64,000 nt of DNA from Bradyrhizobium sp. LTSP885 (GTDB taxonomy: Bacteria; Pseudomonadota; Alphaproteobacteria; Rhizobiales; Xanthobacteraceae), in NCBI RefSeq assembly GCF_000938305.1, contig NZ_JYMT01000004.1, positions 310,001-374,000 on the forward strand, read 5' to 3'. The stretch's first letter is position 1. Each line of letters starts with the position of its first letter. The notes beneath the pieces were generated by a model. It saw nothing but the letters and a program-made list of their open reading frames with translations. It did not search any database and was not told where the DNA came from. Shown piece by piece: positions 47,728-56,150 of this stretch. Made by a program: the position numbers and the translations under genes.

Positions 47728-48705
47728 ATGAAGGCGGTTGTCGTCGAGCAATATGCGCCGATCGATCAGATCGGGCTGCAGGAGACCGGCATGCCGGTGG
47801 CCGGACCGGGCCAGGTCCGCGTTCGTGTCGAGGCCGCAAGCATCGGCTTTGTCGATGGATTGAAGGTCGAGGGCCGCTACCAGACCAAGGATCCCCTGCC
47901 CTTCACGCCCGGCGCGGAGTTCGCCGGCGTGGTCGACGCGGTGGCCAGTGACGTCACAGGCTTTGCGCCGGGCATGCGCGTGATGGGCGCGGCGCGCTCG
48001 GGCGCATTGGCGGAATATATCGCGGTGCCGGCCACCGCCGTCGAGATCATGCCCGATGGCCTGTCGATGGAGGCCGCTGCTGCCTTCCGCACCAACTATC
48101 TCACCGCGCTCTATGGGCTCGGCGAACGCGGTACGCTCAGCGCCGGCGAGCAATTGCTCGTGCTCGGCGCCGCCGGTGGCACCGGCGTCGCCGCGATCCA
48201 GATCGGCAAGCTGCTTGGTGCGCGCGTCATTGCCGCCGCCTCGACCGAGGAGAAGCGCAACTTCGCCGCGCGCTTTGGTGCTGACGCCGTCGTCGACTAC
48301 ACCAGGACTGACTGGCGCGACGCGCTGAAGGTGGAGACCGGCGGTCATGGCGCCGACGTGATCTTCGATCCGGTCGGCGGCGAGGTCTCGCTGCAGGCGT
48401 TCCGCTCGATCGCCTGGAACGGGCGGCATCTTGTGGTCGGCTTTGCCGCAGGCGCCATCCCCGCGCTGCCGTTCAATCTGCCGCTGCTGAAGGGCGGCCT
48501 CCTGATCGGTGTCGATGTCGCCCAGATCGCGCGCCGCGAACCGGAAGCGCAAACCCGCGTGATGACGCAATTGTCGGCATGGCTGAATGACGGCAAGCTC
48601 GTGCCTGTCGTCGGCCAGGTGTTCGCATTCGCGGATTTTCGCGCGGCGTTCAGGACGATGCAGACGCGTGCCGCGCTCGGGAAAATGGTGGTGCGGATTG
48701 GGTAG
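47728..48705 (+). CDS. NADPH:quinone oxidoreductase, MDR family
   Basis: A 325-residue zinc-free medium-chain reductase of the quinone oxidoreductase type. The N-terminal GroES-like domain is followed by a Rossmann fold with LLVLGAAGGTGVAAIQIGKL (about residues 146-165). No structural zinc cysteines are present. It reduces quinones or enals with NADPH in the cytoplasm. It stands alone between repeats. Confidence 0.92.
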   Translation: MKAVVVEQYAPIDQIGLQETGMPVAGPGQVRVRVEAASIGFVDGLKVEGRYQTKDPLPFTPGAEFAGVVDAVASDVTGFAPGMRVMGAARSGALAEYIAVPATAVEIMPDGLSMEAAAAFRTNYLTALYGLGERGTLSAGEQLLVLGAAGGTGVAAIQIGKLLGARVIAAASTEEKRNFAARFGADAVVDYTRTDWRDALKVETGGHGADVIFDPVGGEVSLQAFRSIAWNGRHLVVGFAAGAIPALPFNLPLLKGGLLIGVDVAQIARREPEAQTRVMTQLSAWLNDGKLVPVVGQVFAFADFRAAFRTMQTRAALGKMVVRIG

Positions 48706-48738
48706 CGAGGATGGCGACGCTGTCGCGTCATCCCCACT

Positions 48739-48860
48739 GTCGTCCCGGCGAAGGCCGGGACCCATAACCACGAATGGGAATAGCTGCACGATGCTGGGGC
48801 CACAGCCTGCTTCAACAACGCAACCCTGTGGTTATGGATCCCGGCCTTCGCCGGGACGAC
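48739..48860. repeat. Long inverted repeat R3
   Basis: The arms 48739-48771 and 48828-48860 are 33 bases each, inverted, with one mismatch. Each contains CCGGCGAAGGCCGGGA followed by a CCATAACCAC-type tail. The unit could fold as a hairpin around a 56-base loop. Elements like this are common between genes in Bradyrhizobium, from memory. It follows the quinone oxidoreductase gene. Confidence 0.8.
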
Positions 48861-48898
48861 ACCGAGTTTGTTGTACGGCCAGTGGATCATACATCCGC

Positions 48899-49375
48899 AT
48901 TCTCGCGACATGATTTGCCCGAGTTTTGCATTTCGTTTGCCCTCTTATCGAACAGAGGGCGCAGGGAAAGCCGGGTACACGCTGCACCCGCGGTCTCATG
49001 TGCAAGGGTAGAAAGAAAGACGCACACGAGCATACAGGTTCAGCGGAGGCACTCCGGCTTTCCCTGCGCGATGGGCTACGGCTTATACGTGCTCTCCCCG
49101 GTGAGCGCTTGTTTGCCACCGTCGTCCCCGCGAAACGTTAGCCTCTACAGGAACTTTCCGCCTGCATTGCAGCGTAAGGACCACACGATTTCATCGTCCG
49201 CCTTGCGCGCGCTCGTCAGTCGCACGCTCGGCGTCCACCGCATCCCACCGCGCGTTCGTGACGTGCGCTCGCCCCTCAATCGGGTGGGACGGGAGGATTC
49301 ATACACCTGAGTTGCCCTTCTGATAAAGCGAAATATTTTTCACATGAGGGCTTGACGGGTTTTTGCTGAGTTGCC
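48899..49375. repeat. Mosaic intergenic repeat (modules B and A), inverted copy
   Basis: A reverse-oriented relative of 1283-1764. Linker B is at 48899-48940 and module A at about 48941-49375. The internal inverted repeat is kept (GCAGGGAAAGCCGG near 48960 and its complement near 49060). Module C is absent. The whole gene-free stretch 48706-49410 is made of this and R3. Confidence 0.85.
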
Positions 49376-49410
49376 CGCCGGGCTGTCTTGTCGCACCCGC
49401 CGCACTTCCT

Positions 49411-50436
49411 CTACGCTAGGACGGCCTCCACCACACTCACCGGCGATTGCGTTGCCACGACGCGGTTGAGGCGAAAGCCAGCCTTATTGAGTAGATGTGC
49501 ATACTCGGCTTCCGTTCGCTCCTGACCGCCTGTCAGAACCAGCATCACCATGTCCAATATTTTGCCTGGGTGTGGAGCGTCACCGGGAGGCAGGACCATC
49601 TCCACGATCAGCAGTCGACCATTGGGCTTCATGGCTTTGCGACAATGACCGAGAATCGTCAGGCACAGCTCATCGTTCCAATCGTGCATGATATGCGACA
49701 AGATGTAGGCGTCGCCGCCGGTGGGCACTGTTTGAAAGAAATCTCCAGCCTCGATGGTCACACGGTCCACAACACCATTGGCTTTGAGCAACTTGGTCGC
49801 GTCGACTAAAACATGCGACCTGTCGAACAGCAGGCCACGAGGTTCCGGGTGTCGCGCAAGGATAGCGGCGAGCATATTTCCGGTCGCCCCTCCGACATCG
49901 ACGATAGTTCTGAACGGCGAAAAATCATACGCTGCCGCGACCGCTGGGGGCTCGGCACCATGAAGCCCGACCATTGCTTCACTGAATACCGAAGCATCCT
50001 CAGGATGGTGAGCAAGATATTCAAAGAATGGCATTCCTTGTGCTTCTTGAAAACCTGTGCGCCCCGATTGCACGGAGTGAATGAAGTTGGCGAAGCTGCT
50101 CCGAACCCAACTGCTGCCTTGCATAATCAGGGTGGCCCGGGCTGAGCCGGGCGCGCCCGTCTTCAAGGCCTCCCCGAGCTTCGTCAACGAGAAACGCTGC
50201 GCCTCGCCTTCGGTGAGAAGCCCAAGGCTAGCCATTGTTCTCAGCAAGCGATGCAAAGAGGCGGCGTGCAGACCCGATGGTCCTGCCAACTCAGCGGCGC
50301 TCCTCGGGCCATCAGCAAGTTGATCCGCCAACCCCAGCTTGGCCGCCACATAGACGACGTTGGCCACCACATTCGCTGCTCCCATCTGTATCAGCTGAAC
50401 ATGCGGTGGAAGGGATTGAGGAGCGCCGCTTTCCAT
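49411..50436 (-). CDS. SAM-dependent O-methyltransferase (methyltransferase_2 type)
   Basis: A 341-residue enzyme with an N-terminal dimerisation winged helix (about residues 10-95) and a C-terminal Rossmann domain. The SAM-binding motif is IVDVGGATGNMLAA, and the acid loop is VTIEAGDFFQ. The catalytic histidine is in SHIMHDWND. It resembles hydroxyneurosporene and small-molecule O-methyltransferases. The ATG at 50436 is supported by GGGAG. It lies 37 bp downstream of the membrane protein gene, whose first codons duplicate its own. Confidence 0.9.
   Translation of the reverse strand: MESGAPQSLPPHVQLIQMGAANVVANVVYVAAKLGLADQLADGPRSAAELAGPSGLHAASLHRLLRTMASLGLLTEGEAQRFSLTKLGEALKTGAPGSARATLIMQGSSWVRSSFANFIHSVQSGRTGFQEAQGMPFFEYLAHHPEDASVFSEAMVGLHGAEPPAVAAAYDFSPFRTIVDVGGATGNMLAAILARHPEPRGLLFDRSHVLVDATKLLKANGVVDRVTIEAGDFFQTVPTGGDAYILSHIMHDWNDELCLTILGHCRKAMKPNGRLLIVEMVLPPGDAPHPGKILDMVMLVLTGGQERTEAEYAHLLNKAGFRLNRVVATQSPVSVVEAVLA
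50386..50415. repeat. Duplicated 5' coding segment, copy in the methyltransferase gene
   Basis: Encodes SLPPHVQLIQ (residues 8-17 of the methyltransferase) and matches 51176-51205 at 27 of 30 bases. The segment is native here, because it continues into the methyltransferase fold. Confidence 0.75.
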
Positions 50437-50473
50437 GTGAATCTCCCGCCAAATTTCCAGGATCCCAGCGTCC

Positions 50474-51235
50474 TCAGCTGATGAGCCATTGTGCAAACTG
50501 ATGCCACGCTGCACTCGGGCCAATCGCAACGTTGCGCAACAGGTCCCAGATCAAGATCACCGTCGCTCCCCACAGGGAGACGGGATGTATTCGTCCGAGC
50601 GAGACCCGATCGTATGCGGCGCTCGCAAATAGAAAAAGCGCGATCGGAATAAGGATGATTGGCGCCGTCTCGCGAGGCAGCGGCGAATGACCAATCAGGT
50701 GGGCCAGCGGCGCCAGCATCAAGCCGCCGACAATGGCAAGCAGCATCAGCCGCTTGTGCACATCGCGTCGTTGCCGATACCAGTAGCCGCCGGCCACCAG
50801 GATTCCGAATGTGGCCAGGTCGCCGAGCGGATTGACCAGTCCGAGGAGAGGATCGGCGTCGATGCCGAGATCGCCGCTCAAGTCGAAGCCGCGTCGCGCC
50901 ATTGCGATCGCAACCATGTATCCCGAGATGATCATGACCGGCGCGAGAAGCATTGTCACGGCTCCGAGCCGGCGATGCAGGTCAATTTGCCGCCTCGCCG
51001 CCAGTGCCGTCTGCACGAAGAACAGCGCGAGCCAAGCGATGGACGTTGCGGCGTGCGTGGCGACAAGCGGCGTGAGCGGGCCTCTCCGCGCAGTCGGATC
51101 GAGGCCTGACGGCGCAAACCCCAGAACAGCGATGACGATCGCGCAAATTGCCATTGCCATGTAGAAGCGGCGATTCTGTATCAGTTCAACATGCGCTGGA
51201 AGGGACGGAGGACCTGATTGAACCGATTCAGCCAT
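50474..51235 (-). CDS. Multi-pass membrane protein with methyltransferase-like N-terminus
   Basis: A 253-residue inner-membrane protein with about seven helices from residue 26 onward. Histidines occur in and near the helices (VATHAATSIAWLALFF, LHRRLGAVT, LAHLIGHSP). That pattern is shared by small membrane proteins of unknown function. The first 20 residues (including SLPAHVELIQ) are almost the same as the start of the downstream methyltransferase and look unrelated to the membrane part, suggesting a gene fusion at the 5' end. The ATG at 51235 is preferred over 51247. Confidence 0.8.
   Translation of the reverse strand: MAESVQSGPPSLPAHVELIQNRRFYMAMAICAIVIAVLGFAPSGLDPTARRGPLTPLVATHAATSIAWLALFFVQTALAARRQIDLHRRLGAVTMLLAPVMIISGYMVAIAMARRGFDLSGDLGIDADPLLGLVNPLGDLATFGILVAGGYWYRQRRDVHKRLMLLAIVGGLMLAPLAHLIGHSPLPRETAPIILIPIALFLFASAAYDRVSLGRIHPVSLWGATVILIWDLLRNVAIGPSAAWHQFAQWLIS
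51176..51205. repeat. Duplicated 5' coding segment, copy fused to membrane protein gene
   Basis: Encodes SLPAHVELIQ and matches 50386-50415 at 27 of 30 bases, in the same orientation and codon phase. The resemblance stops where the membrane-protein part begins (NRRFYMAMAI). Confidence 0.75.
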
Positions 51236-51472
51236 AACTGGCTCCAAATATGAACACTGAGTGGATTAAAGTGCGATCAGCATTTTCAAAAATTGGGTAA
51301 AGCAGCAACTCATGAGGAAGCCGGAGACATGCCGCATCCAAGCAGAGAGTGCGCTCCCGCCGGGGGGCGCGCTTGATATTCGGCTTACATTTTCCTTACC
51401 GACGGATTATTCTTTGTGTTGCAACCAGTGCTGGTGCCCAGACGTTCGGAGGCCACCTGAGGGATTGACAGA

Positions 51473-52312
51473 TTGCGCTTTCTTTTCGAGGACTACGTAC
51501 TCGACACGGACTTACGCGAACTGCAGCGCGGGGCCGCCGTCGTCTCGATCGCGCCACAGGTATTCGACCTGCTCGACTATTTGATCCGCAACCGGGGGCG
51601 CGTCGTCAGCAAGGACGACCTGATCAACGCCATCTGGAACGGGCGCAGCGTGTCCGATGCGGCGTTGGCGACCCGGCTGAATGCCGCCCGGAGCGCGATC
51701 GGCGATTCCGGCCAGGAACAGCGTCTCGTCAAAACCCTGCCGCGAAAGGGCTTCCGTTTCGTCGGATCCGTACGGGAAGCGCAGAGGCCCGCTGATGCGC
51801 CAGACGCCGACGACCAGATAGAACACCAGAAGCCCGTGGAACACCAGAAGCCCGCCCTGGCGCTTCCCGACCAACCGTCCATCGCCGTGCTGCCGTTTCA
51901 GAACTTGAGCGACGATCCGGAACAGGAATATTTCGCCGACGGCATGGTCGAGGATATCATCACGGGATTGTCGCGATCGAAATTGCTGTTCGTGATCTCG
52001 CGAAATTCGAGTTTCACCTACAAAGGGAAAGCCGTCGACATCAAGCAGGTCAGCCGTGAGCTTGGCGTTCGCTATGTGCTGGAAGGCAGCGTCCGCAAGG
52101 CCGGAAAACGGATTCGTGTGGCCGGACAGCTGATCGATGCGTCTACCGACGTGCACATCTGGGCGGACAAGTTCGATAGCGATCTCGAAGACATCTTCGA
52201 TTTACAGGATCGCCTGACGAGCAGCGTGATCGGCGCGATTTCTCCACAGCTTGAGCGGGGCCGAGATAGCGCGCGCACGGCGCAAACCGACCGAAAGCCT
52301 GCAAGCCTATGA
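51473..52312 (+). CDS. wHTH/TolB-like/TPR regulator, N-terminal part (frameshifted)
   Basis: The first part of a broken gene. Residues 1-100 form an OmpR/CadC-type winged helix (FDLLDYLIRNRGRVVSKDDL, ending in LPRKGFRFVG). Residues 135-255 form the TolB-like domain of rhizobial adenylate-cyclase-type proteins (PSIAVLPFQNLSDDPEQEYF and LEGSVRKAGKRIRVAGQLID). The frame then runs into a stop because of an extra G in GGGG at 52257-52260. Removing one G continues as AEIARARRKPTESLQAYDYY. The start is a TTG with GAGGG upstream. The whole gene would give 528 residues, the usual length. Confidence 0.85.
   Translation: MRFLFEDYVLDTDLRELQRGAAVVSIAPQVFDLLDYLIRNRGRVVSKDDLINAIWNGRSVSDAALATRLNAARSAIGDSGQEQRLVKTLPRKGFRFVGSVREAQRPADAPDADDQIEHQKPVEHQKPALALPDQPSIAVLPFQNLSDDPEQEYFADGMVEDIITGLSRSKLLFVISRNSSFTYKGKAVDIKQVSRELGVRYVLEGSVRKAGKRIRVAGQLIDASTDVHIWADKFDSDLEDIFDLQDRLTSSVIGAISPQLERGRDSARTAQTDRKPASL
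52257..52260 (+). other. Single-base frameshift site (G run)
   Basis: A run of four G where three would keep the reading frame between the two halves of the regulator. This is either a true inactivating mutation or a homopolymer sequencing error. Confidence 0.75.
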
Positions 52313-53060
52313 CTATTATCTGCGCTCTAGTTTCAACGTCTACCTGTGGACGCGGGAGGGTAGCGATGAAGCTCTCAGGCTGGCAAAACTCGCCATCTCG
52401 CTCGACCCCGCATTTGCCATCGTCCACGCTTCTGCAGCCAACATTTTCGGTCAGAAGAAAGGGTTCGGATGGATCGAGGACGCGGCAAAGGAACGGGCTG
52501 AAAGCCGACAGTTGGCCGAACGAGCGATGCAGCTCGACCAGGACGATCCTCTGGTGCTCGCGCACGCAGCACAAGTGTATTCCTACCTGCTCGAAGAGCC
52601 GGAGACCGGGTCAGCTTTTGCCGCAAGGGCCGTCGCACTCGATCCCAATCTGGCAATGGCGCGCCTTTGGGCAGGCCAGGCACAGAATTATCTCGGCAAT
52701 CACGACGCAGCGATCGAGCAATTCTCGGCAGCCATTCGCTTGAGTCCGATCGATCCCCACTTGTTCCTGATGCAAACCGGGATGGCCTTCGCTCATTTCT
52801 TGGCCGGGCGGTATGAAGAAGGTCTGTCCTGGGCCACGATCGCCATCCAGCGCCAGCCGAATTATCCGAGCGCACGGCGAATATTAATGGCGAGCCTGGC
52901 GATGACCGGACGTATCGCCGAAGCCCGTCGCGTTTGCGACGCGATCCTGCAAACCGACGCCGCTTTGCGCATTTCCGGGATCAAAAGCACGCCATTTCGC
53001 CGGCTCGAAGATGTCGAGAAGTTGGGCCAAGCCTGGCGAATAGCTGGCGTGCCCGAATGA
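52260..53060 (+). CDS. wHTH/TolB-like/TPR regulator, C-terminal part (frameshifted)
   Basis: The second part of the gene broken at 52257-52260. It is a tetratricopeptide-type helical repeat region of about 265 residues (repeated A-L-DP motifs such as AISLDPAFAIVHA, AVALDPNLAMARLW and AIRLSPIDPHL). It has no ribosome binding site of its own. It would supply the protein-interaction half of a CadC-like sensor or regulator. If the extra G is a sequencing error, the two parts form one intact gene. Confidence 0.85.
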   Translation, partial: AEIARARRKPTESLQAYDYYLRSSFNVYLWTREGSDEALRLAKLAISLDPAFAIVHASAANIFGQKKGFGWIEDAAKERAESRQLAERAMQLDQDDPLVLAHAAQVYSYLLEEPETGSAFAARAVALDPNLAMARLWAGQAQNYLGNHDAAIEQFSAAIRLSPIDPHLFLMQTGMAFAHFLAGRYEEGLSWATIAIQRQPNYPSARRILMASLAMTGRIAEARRVCDAILQTDAALRISGIKSTPFRRLEDVEKLGQAWRIAGVPE

Positions 53061-53229
53061 CCGCCTTTGGATTGCTCACCGATGAAATGATCACTTGGGA
53101 GCACGAATGCCCGCTTGTGGCTCCCTCTCGGACCCGATTGCGCGGTCTGCGGTGTCTGCTCACTGGGGTTTAGCGAACTTCGGCGGAAGGCCCGCCAACT
53201 TCCGAGTTTGACCTACAACGGCCATCGGT

Positions 53230-53901
53230 TCACGTGGCTCCGTGCTCCTCAAGAAGACGCAGTATCTTTTTTTGCTGCGCCTTCGCCTCAGTTGATCCTG
53301 AACCGCTCTTGCCAGTGTTCTGATTTGCGAGAAGCATCGGCGTCGAGCCGTTCCTATTTGGAGCACGCGGGTCGGCACCGCCATCGATGAGCGCCTTCAC
53401 TGCAGCCGCGAAGCGATTGCGCACTGCGCGGTGCAGTGGCGCGACCCCGCTCTTGTCGACCGCATTTGGATCCGCTCCGGCTCGAATGAGCCTGCCTATG
53501 ATCTTCACCTGGGCGCTTTGATCCCATGCCGACAAGCCAGGCCCGCCGTCAACGGCATAGTGAAGGGGCTCCGCGCCGCGTCTATTCCTCGCTCGAATGT
53601 CGGCGCCCCTGGCGATCAACTCGTCTACGATGCGAGTTTGATGTGCTGCCGCCGCCATATGCAGGGCGGTATCGCCCTCGTACATGTAGTGCAGAATCTG
53701 TTCGAAAAAGTTATGTTTGGGAGATTGCCGAGTTGCGCCATGACCCGCGCGCGCTTGTGCCAAAAGCGGCAAAGCATCAAGCAATCCAATGGCGGTCACG
53801 TCGTCTCCGGCGACGATGGCCTCCACGCAAGCCCTGAACGGGTCACCCTGGATTTTATCGGCCTTCAATTGCTTACTCCATTTTGTTAGTAGGCCAAACA
53901 T
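53230..53901 (-). CDS. Ankyrin repeat protein
   Basis: A 223-residue soluble protein with three to four ankyrin repeats (GDTALHMAAAAHQTRIVDEL, GAEPLHYAVDGG, GVAPLHRAVRNRFAAAVKAL, GSTPMLLANQN; about residues 75-205). Ankyrin repeats mediate protein binding; the partner is unknown. There is no signal peptide. The ATG at 53901 is preferred over 54000, which lies within the neighbouring coding region. Base composition is lower in GC than the rest of the window. Confidence 0.85.
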   Translation of the reverse strand: MFGLLTKWSKQLKADKIQGDPFRACVEAIVAGDDVTAIGLLDALPLLAQARAGHGATRQSPKHNFFEQILHYMYEGDTALHMAAAAHQTRIVDELIARGADIRARNRRGAEPLHYAVDGGPGLSAWDQSAQVKIIGRLIRAGADPNAVDKSGVAPLHRAVRNRFAAAVKALIDGGADPRAPNRNGSTPMLLANQNTGKSGSGSTEAKAQQKKILRLLEEHGAT

Positions 53902-53939
53902 AGAGGCGGAGCGCGAATGGAGCCAGTATGCGGACCAAA

Positions 53940-54485
53940 CTAGCGCTTCTTCGCCTGATCGTAAGCAATCGTCGTGTTGTGCGCGTGCGCAATGCGCCAC
54001 CCGGCTTGAGTTTTCACAAACACCATCGTGATGAGGTTTCCGCTGTCGGGATACGCCGCGCCAGACGGAAGTGCTCCAACCCCCTCTATTCGGTTGATGT
54101 GGGTCTCAACAATGACGTTGGGCGCAATCTCGCGCATCATGGTGATTTCAGGCGTCCGCATGCGACTATTGGCAAACATACCTTTATGGAGAAGAGCATG
54201 TGCCTTCATCACCGTCTCGCGACCCTTCCAGTGCATGCCGACGACATTTATCCAATCCACGTCAGGCATGGCGTCGGCGACGAAGGCGTCCATATCGTGC
54301 CTATTCCAAGCATCCGTTTGTCGGTCCAGAATTGCACGGATCGCGGCTTCGTCGGCGGCCGACACGGGTGATGCGATTGAAGGATTGTCGCCTTGTGCCT
54401 TGGCGGAGTGCAATTGCCCGACGACTAGGAATACGCTTGCGGCTAAAAATAAGCTTGCGACGCAAATTCTAAGAAGCTTGTTCAT
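53940..54485 (-). CDS. Secreted SnoaL-like/DUF4440 family protein
   Basis: A 181-residue protein. A signal peptide (LLRICVASLFLAASVFLV...AKA) is followed by an NTF2-like fold. The pattern AIRAILDRQTDAWNRHDMDAF, then WINVVGMHWKGRETV, and the late RIAHAHNTT strand, is typical of SgcJ/DUF4440 proteins, a ketosteroid-isomerase-like group with varied roles. The ATG at 54485 has a GGGAG site. Confidence 0.85.
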   Translation of the reverse strand: MNKLLRICVASLFLAASVFLVVGQLHSAKAQGDNPSIASPVSAADEAAIRAILDRQTDAWNRHDMDAFVADAMPDVDWINVVGMHWKGRETVMKAHALLHKGMFANSRMRTPEITMMREIAPNVIVETHINRIEGVGALPSGAAYPDSGNLITMVFVKTQAGWRIAHAHNTTIAYDQAKKR

Positions 54486-54658
54486 CTGAACTCCCTTCAA
54501 TCGAAGCGGGCGACACTCATTAGATGCCACGGCGCAAAATTGAGGTCCACCAAGGAATAGGAACCGAATGTCGGGAAGTGGCCCTTCAGCGCCTCCGGGC
54601 GACGCCCATTATTCCGCCGCCATGGGCGGACGAGCGGACATCGGGCTGTGCCCAGCGG

Positions 54659-55360
54659 TCAGTTCGCCCCGGACCTTGCCGCCGGCATGTAGATCTGGGC
54701 GTAGCCTTCCTTGATCGCCGAGGTGATGCGGTCGAGGCGGCGGTCGATGTGCTTCTCGAGCACGGAGACGCAGGTCTCCTCGTCGCGCGCCTTGAGGCCC
54801 TCGATGACGGCGCGATGTTCGGCCTGGGTGTTGGAGCGGTTGATGCGGTCCATATCGATCCAGCGCACGAAACGAATGCGCGCATTGACGTTGCGCAGCA
54901 CGCGCAGCATCTCGGCATTACCAGACATCGCCATCAGCCGCTCATGGAACGTCTCGTCGAGCTCGACCAACTCGACCGACGAGCGCTCGCCGGGATCAGG
55001 ACCGGTGGCCTGCAGGAACGCCAGCAACGCGTCGATATCCTCATCCCTCGCCCGCTTGATCGCGAGGCGGACCGAGGCGATCTCCAGCGACTTGCGCAGC
55101 TCATAGAGATCGAAGATCTCGTGGGCGTCGAGCTCGCGGCAGAAGAAGCCTTTACCGGGCATGAAGCGCAGGAAGCCCTCGGTGTTGAGCCGGTTCAGCG
55201 CCTCGCGCAGCGGCGTGCGGCTGACGCCGAGGCGCTTCGCCAGCTCGCCCTCGTTCAGCCGCTCGCCGGGCTTGAACTCATAGCTGATCGCCATCGCCTT
55301 GAGCTGCTCGTAGACGCGATCAACGATGCTGTCGGAGCTGATGTCCACGGATGTCTTCAT
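54659..55360 (-). CDS. GntR/FCD-family regulator of the amino-acid catabolic locus
   Basis: A 233-residue FadR-type regulator. A winged helix spans residues 12-72 (KPGERLNEGELAKRLGVSRT and PLREALNRLNTEGF). An FCD effector domain spans 85-220 with metal-binding acid and histidine positions (ELDETFHERL, EHRAVIEGL, VLEKHIDRR). It is the last gene of a seven-gene minus-strand run and probably controls it and the divergent transporter through sites at 61714-61737 and 61875-61886. The ligand is likely a pathway intermediate. Confidence 0.9.
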   Translation of the reverse strand: MKTSVDISSDSIVDRVYEQLKAMAISYEFKPGERLNEGELAKRLGVSRTPLREALNRLNTEGFLRFMPGKGFFCRELDAHEIFDLYELRKSLEIASVRLAIKRARDEDIDALLAFLQATGPDPGERSSVELVELDETFHERLMAMSGNAEMLRVLRNVNARIRFVRWIDMDRINRSNTQAEHRAVIEGLKARDEETCVSVLEKHIDRRLDRITSAIKEGYAQIYMPAARSGAN

Positions 55361-55394
55361 GGTTGAAGGGAATCGAGATTACACCACGATACTA

Positions 55395-56138
55395 TCACCC
55401 AAAGGCGCGCGGGCGCAGGCCGGCGTGAAACCAGGTGATCATGGAATAGATGTCGTAGACGGGCAGCCCGATCTCGGCCTGCAACGCGGCGGCATAGGGC
55501 GGCATGTTGGTGCATTCGAGCACGATGGCGCCGACCTCGGGATGACGGGCGACCAGTTCCTTGCCGGCCTCGACGACGTCGCGTTCGGCCTGGGCGATAT
55601 CCATGTCGTCCTTCTCGGCCTTGATCAGGACGCGGAAGAATTCCTTGCCGTTCTCGGTGCCAACCAAGGGCGTATCGAGCGGCACGCCGGCGCCTGCGAG
55701 ATGCGCCGGCGACAGCGTCGAGCCCGAGACTGTGACGAGACCGACGCGCTTGCCCGGCGGTAGCGTCGCCTGCACCCACGGCACCTGCATCAAGGACGAG
55801 GTGGCAACCGGCACGCCGACGGCGGCCGCGAGTTCCTTCTGGAACAGCGCCAGGAAGCCGCAATTGGTGGTGATGGCCTCGGCGCCGAGCCGCACCAGAT
55901 CCTTGGCGGCATCGATGAAGTCAGGCAACAGGCCGGCCGCGCCCTTCAGCACGACCTTCTCCGGCGACGCCCCGCTCACCACGCGATACAGCACCGGAAA
56001 CGGCCAGGTGGTGCCGTTGCCCATGTCGCCGGGAATCCGGGGAAAGCGCGCCTCCAGCATCAGGATGCCGAGCGGCGCGCCGTAGAGCGCCTTGCCGCCG
56101 CGGGCGATACGGGAAGAAGAGTTCGCAGGGTACGTCAT
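55395..56138 (-). CDS. Asp/Glu/hydantoin racemase family protein
   Basis: A 247-residue member of the two-cysteine, cofactor-independent Asp/Glu racemase superfamily. The catalytic cysteines are C93 in TTNCGFLALF and C209 in LECTNMPPY, both in the expected contexts. It may racemise an amino acid or act like maleate isomerase or aryl-malonate decarboxylase relatives. It sits between the GntR gene and the DadA-like gene, which would use a D-amino acid. Confidence 0.88.
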   Translation of the reverse strand: MTYPANSSSRIARGGKALYGAPLGILMLEARFPRIPGDMGNGTTWPFPVLYRVVSGASPEKVVLKGAAGLLPDFIDAAKDLVRLGAEAITTNCGFLALFQKELAAAVGVPVATSSLMQVPWVQATLPPGKRVGLVTVSGSTLSPAHLAGAGVPLDTPLVGTENGKEFFRVLIKAEKDDMDIAQAERDVVEAGKELVARHPEVGAIVLECTNMPPYAAALQAEIGLPVYDIYSMITWFHAGLRPRAFG

Positions 56139-56150
56139 GGCGTCGATGCC

